Below are positions 1 through 7,747 of a stretch of 41,522 nt of DNA, piece by piece. The position numbers and the translations under genes were made by a program. This stretch comes from Comamonadaceae bacterium. GTDB taxonomy: Bacteria; Pseudomonadota; Gammaproteobacteria; Burkholderiales; Burkholderiaceae_C. The notes beneath the pieces were generated by a model. That model had not been told where the DNA came from, ran no database searches, and saw nothing but the letters and a program-made list of their open reading frames with translations. The stretch spans positions 1 through 41,522 of the forward strand of contig JAECRA010000038.1 of assembly GCA_015999985.1 (NCBI GenBank), written 5' to 3'. Each line of letters opens with the position of its first letter. Position 1 is the stretch's first letter.

Positions 1-847
1 CTTGCGGCAAGTTGCGCCCGGGCGGCACCCAGGCCATCCGCGTGAAGTCCCGTTGAGGCACAAAACCCGCTGCCTGAAGGGCTGCGGTGAACACCGGTCT
101 TTGTTGTGGTGCATCGATCAGCAGAGGGGTTTTCACGGCATCGATCGCCTGCTGGAGCAAGTCGAGCGCATGGCTTTCATCCTCCGCGATCAAGGGGCCA
201 ATGTGATGTGCGGTGCGTCCCGAGCGAACCAGAAAAAAGCCACGTGCGCTGCGTACAACATGTGTCGTGGGTCGATTTTGCAAGCTATTGATCAACGCGC
301 TCCGACCAAAGCCCTGCACACGCCTGTCCAGCGCCGCCAACGCTTCCGAGTCTGCCTGTTGGTCTGCCTGTGGAGCGGGGACGACGGAAGCCAGATCGCC
401 ACGCGCTTCGCGCCGCCAGCGAGTGATGTGAGAGAGCGGCACGAAACCGAATTGGGTATACAGCGGTTCACCCTGGGGGGTTGCATCGAGCATGGGCAGG
501 TAGGCCGCCGCTTGCGCGCTGCGCAGGCAAGCTTCGAAGACGCGCCGTCCCAGGCCCTGCCCCCTAATCTCAGGCAAAACCAGGATCATGCTGATCCACG
601 CCACTCGGTGACCGCTTGCATCGGCATCCATGGGTAGTACCGCGCCGCTAGCAATGATGCGGGATTGCGCGTCGCGCACTACCAGCACATGGCCATGTTC
701 CAAGAAGAAGTACCAGTCAGCCGGTAGCTGGTTCCAGTGGCTTTCAATCACGAGGCGATTGAGCATTTCCAGCTCGCCTGGTCTCAACGCCGTGAGCCGC
801 TCCACCGATTGATTGCCAGGTGGTGTGGAGGTCTCAGTATTTTCCAT
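1..847 (-). CDS. GNAT-family N-acetyltransferase (partial, C-terminus beyond the left edge)
   Basis: Reading the minus strand from the ATG at 847 gives about 282 codons with no stop before the window edge, so the 3' end is missing. A GNAT acetyl-CoA loop of the form R-G-Q-G-L-G follows the strand segment ISMILVLPEI at about residues 87-96, and a second half of about 150 residues follows, as in two-domain GNAT proteins. The enzyme would transfer an acetyl group from acetyl-CoA to an amine; the acceptor is unknown. The start codon lies inside the end of the upstream SDR gene (14-nt overlap), so the two are very likely translated together. A plus-strand open frame over 2-637 is the antisense shadow of this gene. 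Confidence 0.85.
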   Translation of the reverse strand, partial: MENTETSTPPGNQSVERLTALRPGELEMLNRLVIESHWNQLPADWYFFLEHGHVLVVRDAQSRIIASGAVLPMDADASGHRVAWISMILVLPEIRGQGLGRRVFEACLRSAQAAAYLPMLDATPQGEPLYTQFGFVPLSHITRWRREARGDLASVVPAPQADQQADSEALAALDRRVQGFGRSALINSLQNRPTTHVVRSARGFFLVRSGRTAHHIGPLIAEDESHALDLLQQAIDAVKTPLLIDAPQQRPVFTAALQAAGFVPQRDFTRMAWVPPGRNLPQ

Positions 848-1898
848 CGCGGGCTTCAAACTTGGTTGGCTTGCCAAAGGAGCGCTGTTCGCGCGAGACC
901 CAATCGGCTACCCAACCTATCTGGCGCTGCAACGGCACTTGGGGATAGCCAAACAGACGCTCGGCCTGCCCGGTGTTCATGAGCCATGCAGTGGGCGCTT
1001 CTTCACCCACGATTTGGGCGTGCTTGTTGAAGCGCCTTGCGAACTCCTCGGCAAGCCAACGTATGGATGTGGTCTCCGGACCGCTAACGTTGATGGGCGA
1101 AGTAGGCACGGTAGCCGCTGCCAGGCACCGCAAGGCCTGGGCATTGGCATCGCCTTGCCAAATCACGTTGACGTGCCCCATCGTTACATCGACGGGCTTA
1201 CCTTGCCAGACCTTGTTGGCGACGTCGGCCAGCACGCCATAGCGCAAATCGATGGCGTAGCTCAATCGAAACAATCGGCCGGGTGTTCCTTGCTGTTGGG
1301 AGAAATATTCGAACATGCGTTCCCGTCCCACACAGGAGTTGGCATATTCTCCGGGTGGATCTGGGGGCAATTGCTCGTCCGCACCCTGACCATTGACCGG
1401 CACGAACGGATACACGCAAGCGGTGGAGAACGCCACGATTCTTGAGGCTGAGAAAACCTGCGCCACCATGGAGGGAACGTGCGTATTCATGGCCCAGGTC
1501 AGCGCGTGGTTGTCATCCGCGCCAAATTTCCGCCCCGCCATGAACACCACGTTGCGGCAAGCGGGCAGCGCGGCGACAGCGGCTGGATCCAGAAGATCGC
1601 AGGCAACCGTTTCGATGCCCTGCGACTCCAAGTACTCGCGCATGCCCGGCTCGCTGAAGCGGGCCACAGCGATCACGCGCCGGCCAGCCATAGCATTGCG
1701 CGCCAGTCTTGCCAGCGTCGGCCCCATCTTTCCACCAACGCCCAGGATCATGAGATCGCCATCGACTGTCGCCATGTCTCGCAACAGCGCGCGTGATGGT
1801 GTAGCCAGGTAACTCTCCAGCGCAGCTTCGTCTTCGAAAGCTTCAGGAAAAGGCATCTCGTCAAGGAGAGGTCCGGAAAACGCGGTGTGGAGGTTCAT
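834..1898 (-). CDS. NAD-dependent epimerase/dehydratase-like protein (extended SDR, atypical active site)
   Basis: This is a 354-residue protein. A dinucleotide-binding glycine motif, GVGGKMG, sits at residues 53-59, preceded by about 45 residues not usual in the fold. The segment AFSTACVYP at about 156-164 supplies the usual Ser/Thr. At the place of the catalytic YxxxK the sequence reads Y-A-N-S-C (185-189), so the lysine is absent. It may bind NAD(P) without classical SDR catalysis, or use other residues. It is the first gene of a two-gene operon with the GNAT. A consensus promoter with an overlapping palindromic operator lies 30-70 nt upstream, which places it in the TetR-type regulon of the region. 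Substrate unknown. Confidence 0.8.
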   Translation of the reverse strand: MNLHTAFSGPLLDEMPFPEAFEDEAALESYLATPSRALLRDMATVDGDLMILGVGGKMGPTLARLARNAMAGRRVIAVARFSEPGMREYLESQGIETVACDLLDPAAVAALPACRNVVFMAGRKFGADDNHALTWAMNTHVPSMVAQVFSASRIVAFSTACVYPFVPVNGQGADEQLPPDPPGEYANSCVGRERMFEYFSQQQGTPGRLFRLSYAIDLRYGVLADVANKVWQGKPVDVTMGHVNVIWQGDANAQALRCLAAATVPTSPINVSGPETTSIRWLAEEFARRFNKHAQIVGEEAPTAWLMNTGQAERLFGYPQVPLQRQIGWVADWVSREQRSFGKPTKFEARDGKY

Positions 1899-1928
1899 GA
1901 GATTGGGTGAGAAAGCTGACGTGTCGGG

Positions 1929-1957
1929 ATGATAGAAGCGGCATCAATCAATGTCAA
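1929..1957 (-). promoter_or_regulatory. Sigma70 promoter of the SDR-GNAT operon
   Basis: On the minus strand TTGACA (1952-1957) is followed after exactly 17 nt by TATCAT (1929-1934), a near-consensus promoter. Transcription would start near 1922, about 24 nt before the ATG at 1898. The -35 box lies within the palindrome at 1954-1969, so a bound repressor would block RNA polymerase. Confidence 0.75.
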
Positions 1958-1969
1958 CCAAATAGTTGA
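1954..1969. promoter_or_regulatory. TetR-type operator, site 1
   Basis: TCAACCAAATAGTTGA is a 16-bp inverted repeat (arms of 7 with one mismatch, 2-bp centre). It shares 24 of 26 positions with site 3 when the TTTTGAGAA flank is included. It lies 56 bp upstream of the SDR start and overlaps the -35 box. The assignment to TetR1/TetR2 is inferred from position and from related sites near both regulator genes. Confidence 0.7.
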
Positions 1970-2023
1970 TTTTTGAGAACGATGCAATTTAGGATCTATT
2001 GAGGAAATGCGTCAAGGTCGTAT

Positions 2024-3388
2024 TCAGCACTCAATGACGTTGACCGCAAGACCGCCGCGGGAGGTTTCCTTGTATCGAGTCTTCATGTCTGCACCAGTCT
2101 CCCGCATGGTCTTGATGACCTGATCCAATGAGACGAAATGCTTGCCATCACCGCGCAGTGCCATGCGAGCTGCGTGGATGGCTTTCACCGCCCCCATGGA
2201 ATTGCGCTCAATGCAAGGCATCTGCACCCTGCCACCTACAGGGTCACAGGTGAGGCCCAGGTTGTGCTCCATACCAATCTCTGCGGCGTTCTCTACTTGC
2301 TCGGGTGTTGCGCCCTGCACCTCTGCCAGCGCAGCAGCCGCCATGGAGCAGGCAACCCCAACTTCGCCTTGGCAACCCACCTCAGCACCTGAGAGTGAAG
2401 CGTTTTCCTTGTAGAGCTGCGCGATAGCCGTGGCTGTGAAGAAAAAGCGCTCGACACCGTCCAGGCTGGCGCCGGGAACGAAGCGCAAGTAGTAATGCAG
2501 TACGGCGGGCACAATGCCAGCAGCGCCATTTGTGGGCGCCGTAACCACACGCCCACCAGAGGCGTTCTCCTCATTGACCGCCAGGGCGTAAAGGCTCACC
2601 CAGTCCAGCGCAGCCAGCACATCAACGGAGTTCGAGCTAGCTTCGCCTTGGAGTTGACGCCACAAGTCCGGCGCTCGACGCCTGACCCGGAGCGGGCCCG
2701 GCAAAACACCTTCACTCGCACAGCCCGCGCGTACGCAGGCTTGCATGGTTTCCCATATGTCGGTAACCAACGACCGGGTCTGTGCGGGTGCGCGAAGCGC
2801 GGCCTCGTTGGCGCGAACTAGATCGCTGATACCAAGATCGGATTGTCGGCACAACGACAGCAGTTCAGCCCCTGTGCGAAAGGGGTGCGGGCACATGCCA
2901 GGATTTGGCACGGAGGGTGGCGTAGCGCCTTCTGTGACGAAACCACCGCCGACCGAGTAGTAGTCGCGCTGCAGCAGCACTGTACCGTCGTGAGCAAAGG
3001 CTACGAAACGCATCCCGTTGGGATGCAGGGGCAGTGATTTGCGGTGATAAACCAGGTGCTCTGAAGCCACGAACCGAACGGGATACTGCCCCAGCAGCAA
3101 GATCTTCTGATCTCTGGTGATCTTGTCAATGCGTGCTTCGACTTGGCCCGTGTTCACCCGATCGGGCTCTTCACCCTCCAGGCCGAGCAGAACCGCCTGA
3201 CCACTGCCGTGGCCCTTACCTGTGGCCCCGAGAGAGCCGTATAGCTCCACCCGGACATAGGCGGCCTGTGTGGGCGCATATTCATGGCAGAGAGCCATCG
3301 CGAACTGGCGCGCGGCTCGCATGGGTCCCACCGTGTGGGAGCTGGATGGGCCTATGCCGATCTTGAAGACATCAAGCACGCTTAGCAT
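2024..3388 (-). CDS. sdaA: L-serine ammonia-lyase, iron-sulfur type
   Basis: This 454-residue protein is a full-length single-chain L-serine dehydratase, converting L-serine to pyruvate and ammonia in the cytoplasm. The N-terminal motif [20 protein letters not shown] is diagnostic. The [4Fe-4S] cysteines are C339, C381 and C392, with the same 41 and 11 residue spacings as E. coli SdaA (343/384/395). The ATG at 3388 is preceded by GGGAGG and gives the family's usual N-terminus; a longer frame reaching 3424 is unlikely. The start overlaps the end of the TetR gene by 7 nt, so expression is probably coupled to that regulator. This is unusual, because housekeeping sdaA genes normally sit near gcv or transport genes. 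Confidence 0.95.
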   Translation of the reverse strand: MLSVLDVFKIGIGPSSSHTVGPMRAARQFAMALCHEYAPTQAAYVRVELYGSLGATGKGHGSGQAVLLGLEGEEPDRVNTGQVEARIDKITRDQKILLLGQYPVRFVASEHLVYHRKSLPLHPNGMRFVAFAHDGTVLLQRDYYSVGGGFVTEGATPPSVPNPGMCPHPFRTGAELLSLCRQSDLGISDLVRANEAALRAPAQTRSLVTDIWETMQACVRAGCASEGVLPGPLRVRRRAPDLWRQLQGEASSNSVDVLAALDWVSLYALAVNEENASGGRVVTAPTNGAAGIVPAVLHYYLRFVPGASLDGVERFFFTATAIAQLYKENASLSGAEVGCQGEVGVACSMAAAALAEVQGATPEQVENAAEIGMEHNLGLTCDPVGGRVQMPCIERNSMGAVKAIHAARMALRGDGKHFVSLDQVIKTMRETGADMKTRYKETSRGGLAVNVIEC

Positions 3389-4032
3389 GATGGCCTCCCG
3401 TTTTCCAGGGGCGGTTCGATGCACAACGCGCGCATTGCGAACACAATCACGTGGGCTCGGCGTGCGGCCAACGCCGCGCGCGTACGCAGCGACCTGCTGA
3501 AGATGGTCGATAGCGTGTGGTTGTTGGAAAAGTAGAAATAAGACAGTGCAGCGATGGAGATATAGACCTGAATGGGATCGCTGTTGGGCCGGAAAACGCC
3601 CTTGCGCACTCCACGCTCCAGCGTCGAGCCCATCATGTTGATGAGTGGTGAATGCATCTTGTGAAAGCGCTTGGAAGTCTTCATGTGGCTACCCAGATGA
3701 CGGTTCTCGTCCGCCACCAAGGCAATGAACTCAGGATGTTTTTGCAGGTGGTCAAACGAGAAGCCCACCAGCTTTTCCATCGCCTCGCGCGGTTCGAGCG
3801 CATCGAGCGACAAAGTCCTCTCCCTGTCACGAATCTCGGTGTAGACCTTCTCCAGCGCAGCTTCGTAGAGGTCTTGCTTGCTGCCGAAGTAGTGATAAAC
3901 CAGTTGTTTGTTGACGCCTGCTTCCTTGGCGATCTCGTCCACACGGGCGCCGGCAAATCCCTTGCGGGAGAACTCCCCCACTGCCGCGGTGACAAGCGCA
4001 CCCTTTGCGCCCACGTTTTCTTCTAGTTTCAT
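3382..4032 (-). CDS. TetR/AcrR-family regulator, TetR1
   Basis: A 216-residue regulator with an N-terminal helix-turn-helix ([20 protein letters not shown]) and an all-helical ligand domain. It is clearly paralogous to the TetR at 6981-7658 along its whole length, sharing for example VNKQL-Y-YFG, the HPEFI and NSPLI/HSPLI regions, and YFFFSN/YFYFSN. The ATG at 4032 follows GGGG by 6 nt; an upstream ATG at 4044 would add four residues and leave almost no leader behind the operator at 4048-4063. The end overlaps sdaA. It probably represses itself, sdaA and neighbouring promoters until a pathway intermediate binds. Confidence 0.9.
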   Translation of the reverse strand: MKLEENVGAKGALVTAAVGEFSRKGFAGARVDEIAKEAGVNKQLVYHYFGSKQDLYEAALEKVYTEIRDRERTLSLDALEPREAMEKLVGFSFDHLQKHPEFIALVADENRHLGSHMKTSKRFHKMHSPLINMMGSTLERGVRKGVFRPNSDPIQVYISIAALSYFYFSNNHTLSTIFSRSLRTRAALAARRAHVIVFAMRALCIEPPLENGRPSC

Positions 4033-4047
4033 GGCATACCCCATAAA

Positions 4048-4063
4048 TCAACTGTATGGTTGA
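4048..4063. promoter_or_regulatory. TetR-type operator, site 2 (TetR1 autoregulation)
   Basis: TCAACTGTATGGTTGA keeps the TCAAC-N6-GTTGA pattern of the other sites and lies 16 bp upstream of the TetR1 start, where it would overlap the transcription start region. No convincing -35/-10 pair was found for this gene, so the promoter position is uncertain. Confidence 0.65.
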
Positions 4064-4141
4064 TATTTGATTCTAGCCCTGTAATCCCATTCACGTTCAC
4101 GTTCAGCATGTTGACCTCGGGAAAGCCACTACATTCAAATT

Positions 4142-4157
4142 TCAACTAAATAGTTGA
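4142..4157. promoter_or_regulatory. TetR-type operator, site 3 (ABC operon)
   Basis: TCAACTAAATAGTTGA is a perfect 7-2-7 palindrome, the best of the four related sites. It lies between divergent TetR1 and the ABC permease gene and overlaps the -35 box of the rightward promoter. Confidence 0.75.
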
Positions 4158-4182
4158 CTTTTGAGAATTGGCCTCATAAACT
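4154..4182 (+). promoter_or_regulatory. Promoter of the ABC transporter operon
   Basis: TTGACT (4154-4159), 17-nt spacer, TAAACT (4177-4182). The -35 is formed by the right half of the operator, the same layout as at the SDR promoter. Transcription would start near 4189, leaving a leader of about 90 nt before the permease ATG. Confidence 0.6.
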
Positions 4183-4218
4183 GAGCTTCAGGGTCGAGGA
4201 ATGAGCCTTGGTCTTCTG

Positions 4219-4243
4219 AGAGGTGGCGCATGGCCCCACCTCT
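4219..4243 (+). other. Leader hairpin upstream of the ABC permease gene
   Basis: AGAGGTGG (4219-4226) pairs perfectly with CCACCTCT (4236-4243) around a 9-nt loop, in the 5' leader between the promoter and the ribosome binding site (GGAGG, 4266-4270). There is no U-tract after it. It may stabilise the mRNA or be part of a larger structured leader. Confidence 0.45.
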
Positions 4244-4277
4244 GACAACCTGAACGGGCCGAACTGGAGGCAAGCGG

Positions 4278-5048
4278 ATGAACTGGTCTTTGAAGATGGG
4301 CAAGCGGTATATGCCCACAGTGCTGATATTCGCGTTCCTCCTGGTGGCCTGGCAGTTAGTAGTGAGCGTGTTCGGCGTGCGCGAATACATTCTGCCCAGC
4401 CCGGCCTCCGTGCTCAACGCCATCACCAGCAGCGACATCCCATGGGGTCGTCACATGCTCGTCACGGCCACCGAGGTGGTGGGCGGCTTCCTGCTGGCGG
4501 CAGTAGTGGGTGTTCTACTGGGTACTGCGATCGCATGGTCCGACACGACAGCACGCGCTTTGATGCCATTTCTCGTGTTCGTCAATACCTTGCCCAAGGT
4601 GGCGATCGCCCCGCTCATCCTGTTGTGGTTCGGTTTCGGCGTCGTGCCCAACCTCCTGATCGGCGCCTTGATCGGATTTTTCTCGGTTGTGATCAACACT
4701 GCTGCTGGCTTGAGCCAGATTGATCAGGACATGCTCGATCTGGGTCGCGTATTCAACGCCCCTAAATGGCGTGTATTCGTGAAGATCCGTATTCCGAACG
4801 CCTACCCGTACATCCTGAGCGCGCTCAAGATCACTGCTACTTCCGCAGTGGTAGGTGCCATCCTGGGTGAGTTCGTAGCCTCTCAAGCAGGACTTGGCTA
4901 CGTCATCATCACTTCGCAAAGCAGCATGAACACCCCCGTGGCTTTTGCAGCCATCGCATTCGTCTCGGTCATTGGCCTGACCCTCTTTGGCATCGTTTCC
5001 CTGTTGGCCCGTGTGCTCGCACCCTGGGCGGTCGACGGCGGGCGTTGA
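4278..5048 (+). CDS. ABC transporter permease, NitT/TauT/SsuC type
   Basis: A 256-residue inner-membrane permease with about six hydrophobic helices, beginning at residues 12-32. The cytoplasmic loop region (LGRVFNAPKWRVFVKIRIPNAYPYI, in overlapping stretches) contains the ATPase-docking EAA-like motif of the family. GGAGG lies 7 nt before the ATG. It is the first gene of a three-gene importer operon, followed immediately by the periplasmic binding protein and the ATPase. Family members take up small sulfonates, nitrate, pyrimidines or aromatic acids, so the substrate cannot be read from the permease. Confidence 0.93.
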   Translation: MNWSLKMGKRYMPTVLIFAFLLVAWQLVVSVFGVREYILPSPASVLNAITSSDIPWGRHMLVTATEVVGGFLLAAVVGVLLGTAIAWSDTTARALMPFLVFVNTLPKVAIAPLILLWFGFGVVPNLLIGALIGFFSVVINTAAGLSQIDQDMLDLGRVFNAPKWRVFVKIRIPNAYPYILSALKITATSAVVGAILGEFVASQAGLGYVIITSQSSMNTPVAFAAIAFVSVIGLTLFGIVSLLARVLAPWAVDGGR

Positions 5049-5086
5049 GCTTCTTGCGTTCCATACCCACCCCCGAAGGAGATCTC

Positions 5087-6121
5087 TTGAAAGACCTTGT
5101 CAAACCTCGCAGGGCGATGCGCTGGCTGGCGCTAGCGCTGTCACCCCTCTTGCCATTGATCGGTACGTCAGCCACGGCTCAGCCGGCCAAGACACCGATC
5201 AAGCTCGCGATCAACTGGTTTCCCACCGGGGACCACGGAGCCTACTACGTGGCGCAAGAGAAAGGCTACTTTGACAAAAATGGTCTGGTCGTCTCCATCG
5301 AGAACTCCAAAGGTTCAGGCGACGCGCTCGCCAAGGCAGACACTGAACGAGCTGATGTAGCGATCGCCGACACCTCGGTGGTGCTGGCGGCTATCGCGCG
5401 CGGCGCTAAGTTGAAGATCGTCGGAATGATCTTCGACGAGACGCCGCAGAACATATTCAGCCGCAAGGACGCACCCTTGCGTGAACCGAAAGACATGGTC
5501 GGCAAGTCGATAGGCGCGCCTCCGGGCGATGGCCAGCGCATGGCATGGCCCGCGTTCGCACGCAAGAACGGCATTGATCCGGCCTCGGTGACCTGGATCA
5601 ATATCGAGCCCACGGCCAAAGTGGCGGCGCTTGCCGCCAAGCGCGTAGATGGTGTGGCTGACTTCATCACAGGCAAGCCGAACTATGAGAAAGCCATGGG
5701 CGTTGAGGACGTGGTCGACATGCCATGGGCGAAGTTTGGGTACAACATGTACAGCATGGCCTTCGTAGTGAGCGAGAAGACATTGGCCGAACGGCCTGAG
5801 GCCATCCGGAAGTTTCTACAGGCCGCATACACGGGCTGGACCGATGTCATGTCCGAGCGTGAGCCTTCTCTGGAGATATACAAGAAGCGCGTACCGGAGA
5901 TCGATGTGGCGTATGTCCGCCGCAACATGGCCATGGGCATCGAACTCATGCGCACTCAGCGCTATAAGGACAACGGACTGGGTTGGATAGACGAAAAGAA
6001 AATGTGCGAATCCACCGACATCGCCAACACTTACATGGGGTTGGCCCGCAAGGTCGACTGCAAAACCGTCTACACCAATTCGCTCCTGCCCAAAGTTGCG
6101 CTGCCCCTGTCCGTCAAATGA
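5087..6121 (+). CDS. ABC transporter periplasmic substrate-binding protein, NMT1/THI5-like
   Basis: This protein has a signal peptide ending near GTSATAQP and a mature domain starting KLAINWFPTGDHGAYYVA, typical of NitT/TauT binding proteins. The open frame extends to a TTG at 5045 overlapping the permease stop, but the TTG at 5087 has AAGGAGA just before it and gives a normal signal peptide (344 residues). An ATG at 5117 is a third possibility. The mature region keeps the two-lobed fold, with DVAIADTSVVLAA and GVADFITGKPNYEK as lobe-crossing segments. The C-terminal stretch has cysteines (MCESTD, KVDCKT) that could form a disulfide. The ligand is unknown. Confidence 0.9.
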   Translation: MKDLVKPRRAMRWLALALSPLLPLIGTSATAQPAKTPIKLAINWFPTGDHGAYYVAQEKGYFDKNGLVVSIENSKGSGDALAKADTERADVAIADTSVVLAAIARGAKLKIVGMIFDETPQNIFSRKDAPLREPKDMVGKSIGAPPGDGQRMAWPAFARKNGIDPASVTWINIEPTAKVAALAAKRVDGVADFITGKPNYEKAMGVEDVVDMPWAKFGYNMYSMAFVVSEKTLAERPEAIRKFLQAAYTGWTDVMSEREPSLEIYKKRVPEIDVAYVRRNMAMGIELMRTQRYKDNGLGWIDEKKMCESTDIANTYMGLARKVDCKTVYTNSLLPKVALPLSVK

Positions 6122-6948
6122 ACCACACGAGCACCCCGTCTCCCTTCATCGAAATCGATGACGTTCACATGATCTACCAGGCCGAAAGCGGCCCGGTCGA
6201 GGCCCTGCGTGGCATCAATCTGTCGATCAACCGGGGGGAGTTTGTTTCATTGGTCGGGCCTAGCGGCTGTGGCAAGTCCACACTGCTGCGGTGCATTGCG
6301 GGGCTGCGACCGGTGACAAGGGGGCGCATCATCGTAGACGGCGCGCCTGTGGTCAAACCGATTCCCAAGGTAGGCATGGTGTTCCAAACCGCCATCATGC
6401 TGAAGTGGCGCACAGTGCTGGATAACGTTCTGCTGCCCACCGAGTTGTACGGCCTGAACCCGGCAGACTACCGTGACCGCGCGCACGCACTGCTCAAGCT
6501 GGTAGGCCTCGGGGACTTCGCCAAGAAGCGGCCCGGAGAGCTTTCGGGGGGCATGCAGCAGCGGGCCTCGCTGTGCCGTGCCTTGATCCTCGACCCCCCC
6601 ATCCTTCTGATGGACGAGCCGTTCGGCGCCTTGGATGCCATGACGCGCGACGAAATGAACCTGGAGTTGTTGCGCATCTGGGGGGAGCAACGAACCAGCG
6701 AAGGCAGTGCGGAGCGCAAGACTGTGATCTTCGTGACGCACTCGATCCCTGAAGCGTGCTTTCTGTCTGACAGGGTGGTGGTGATGTCGCCGCGGCCGGG
6801 CCGTGTGGCGTCCATCAAGCCTGTGCAGTTGCCCCGGCCGCGTACGGTCGCCACGCGCGTCTCGCCCGAACTGGGGCGCATGACGCTCGAGCTCTACAAC
6901 GACTTGGCCCAGAAGAACCTGGAAACCATGCCACAAACGGTGTCGTGA
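6118..6948 (+). CDS. ABC transporter ATP-binding protein, NitT/TauT/SsuB type
   Basis: A 276-residue ATPase with Walker A GPSGCGKST (47-55), Q-loop Q90, signature LSGGMQQR (142-149), Walker B LLMDEP (163-168) and switch histidine in FVTHS (H208). The ATG overlaps the binding-protein stop as ATGA, so translation is coupled. A short charged insertion (about 190-200, EQRTSEGSAERK) precedes the last core strand. It energises the importer formed with the two upstream genes. The gene ends 32 bp from the convergent TetR2 gene. Confidence 0.95.
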   Translation: MNHTSTPSPFIEIDDVHMIYQAESGPVEALRGINLSINRGEFVSLVGPSGCGKSTLLRCIAGLRPVTRGRIIVDGAPVVKPIPKVGMVFQTAIMLKWRTVLDNVLLPTELYGLNPADYRDRAHALLKLVGLGDFAKKRPGELSGGMQQRASLCRALILDPPILLMDEPFGALDAMTRDEMNLELLRIWGEQRTSEGSAERKTVIFVTHSIPEACFLSDRVVVMSPRPGRVASIKPVQLPRPRTVATRVSPELGRMTLELYNDLAQKNLETMPQTVS

Positions 6949-6980
6949 TGGTCAGCCCAGGCGGATTCGTTCACACCTTT

Positions 6981-7658
6981 TCAGGCCTTCAGGCCAGCGA
7001 TGGCGAACTCCACCACGTGCTTGCGGTACGCCTTCTCGACCTCTTTGCTAGAGAGATCCCGCCCAAAATTCGAAGACAAGGTGGCGCGATTGGAGAAAAA
7101 GAAATAGGACATCCCGGCAATGGAGATGTAGAGGTTCAAGGGATCGATCTCCTTGCGGAACTTCTTCTGAGCGACACCGCGTTTAAGCGCCTTGCCAATC
7201 AACTCGATCAGCGGCGAATTCATGCCCTGAATGGTCTTGGAGGCCTGGACATGCTGCGCGCCAATGGCGTTCTCATGGTTGAGCATACCGATGAATTCGG
7301 GGTGCAAAGCCAGGTAGTCGAACGAGAAGGAAACCAGCGAGCGCATGGCCGCTTCCGGCTCCTCTTCCTCGAGATGGAGATTCTTTTCCAACTCACGGAT
7401 GTCGCTGTACACCGCCTCCAGAGCGGCGGCGTAAAGGCCGTCCTTATTACCGAAGTAGTAGTAGATAAGTTGCTTGTTGACCCCGGAGCGGTCCGCTATC
7501 TCGTTCACCCGGGCGCCTGCGGCGCCCTTGCTGGAGAATTCTTGCCGCGCAGCAGCCAAGATGGCGTTCTTGGCGGACGCCGGATCGGCATCCGCCTTGC
7601 TGGAGGCGACCGTGCGCCGGGCGGACGGTTCGCGTTTGACTTTGCGTTGGGTTGCCAT
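6981..7658 (-). CDS. TetR/AcrR-family regulator, TetR2
   Basis: A 225-residue regulator, paralogous to TetR1. A basic extension of about 25 residues (KVKREPSARRT) precedes the helix-turn-helix (GVNKQLIYYYFGNKDGLYAA). It is divergent from the enolase-superfamily/amidase operon, with 89 bp between the start codons and a degenerate copy of the shared operator in the gap. The near-identical recognition helices of TetR1 and TetR2 suggest that both read the same DNA motif, perhaps in response to different ligands. It is convergent with the ABC operon. Confidence 0.9.
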   Translation of the reverse strand: MATQRKVKREPSARRTVASSKADADPASAKNAILAAARQEFSSKGAAGARVNEIADRSGVNKQLIYYYFGNKDGLYAAALEAVYSDIRELEKNLHLEEEEPEAAMRSLVSFSFDYLALHPEFIGMLNHENAIGAQHVQASKTIQGMNSPLIELIGKALKRGVAQKKFRKEIDPLNLYISIAGMSYFFFSNRATLSSNFGRDLSSKEVEKAYRKHVVEFAIAGLKA

Positions 7659-7692
7659 GCGAGGCGATTATGCCGCCAGTGCCGGTGCAAAA

Positions 7693-7708
7693 GAAACTGT
7701 CTGGTTGA
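7693..7708. promoter_or_regulatory. TetR-type operator, site 4 (degenerate)
   Basis: GAAACTGTCTGGTTGA matches site 2 at 13 of 16 positions and keeps the GGTTGA half-site. It lies between divergent TetR2 (35 bp upstream of its start) and the enolase-superfamily gene (40 bp upstream). One arm is weak, so affinity may be lower. Confidence 0.5.
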
Positions 7709-7747
7709 ATTTCGGGCAAGCCACGACCGTCCACTGAGAAAGCTCAC

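Noticed and set aside
2..637. Long rightward open frame of 211 codons at the left edge
   Set aside because: It is antisense to a convincing GNAT acetyltransferase on the minus strand and has no recognisable protein character.
4183..4277. TPP riboswitch in the ABC leader (CTGAGA and AACCTGAAC present)
   Set aside because: A long hairpin lies between the two motifs and the P4/P5 helices cannot be formed in the right order; no thiamin genes are nearby.
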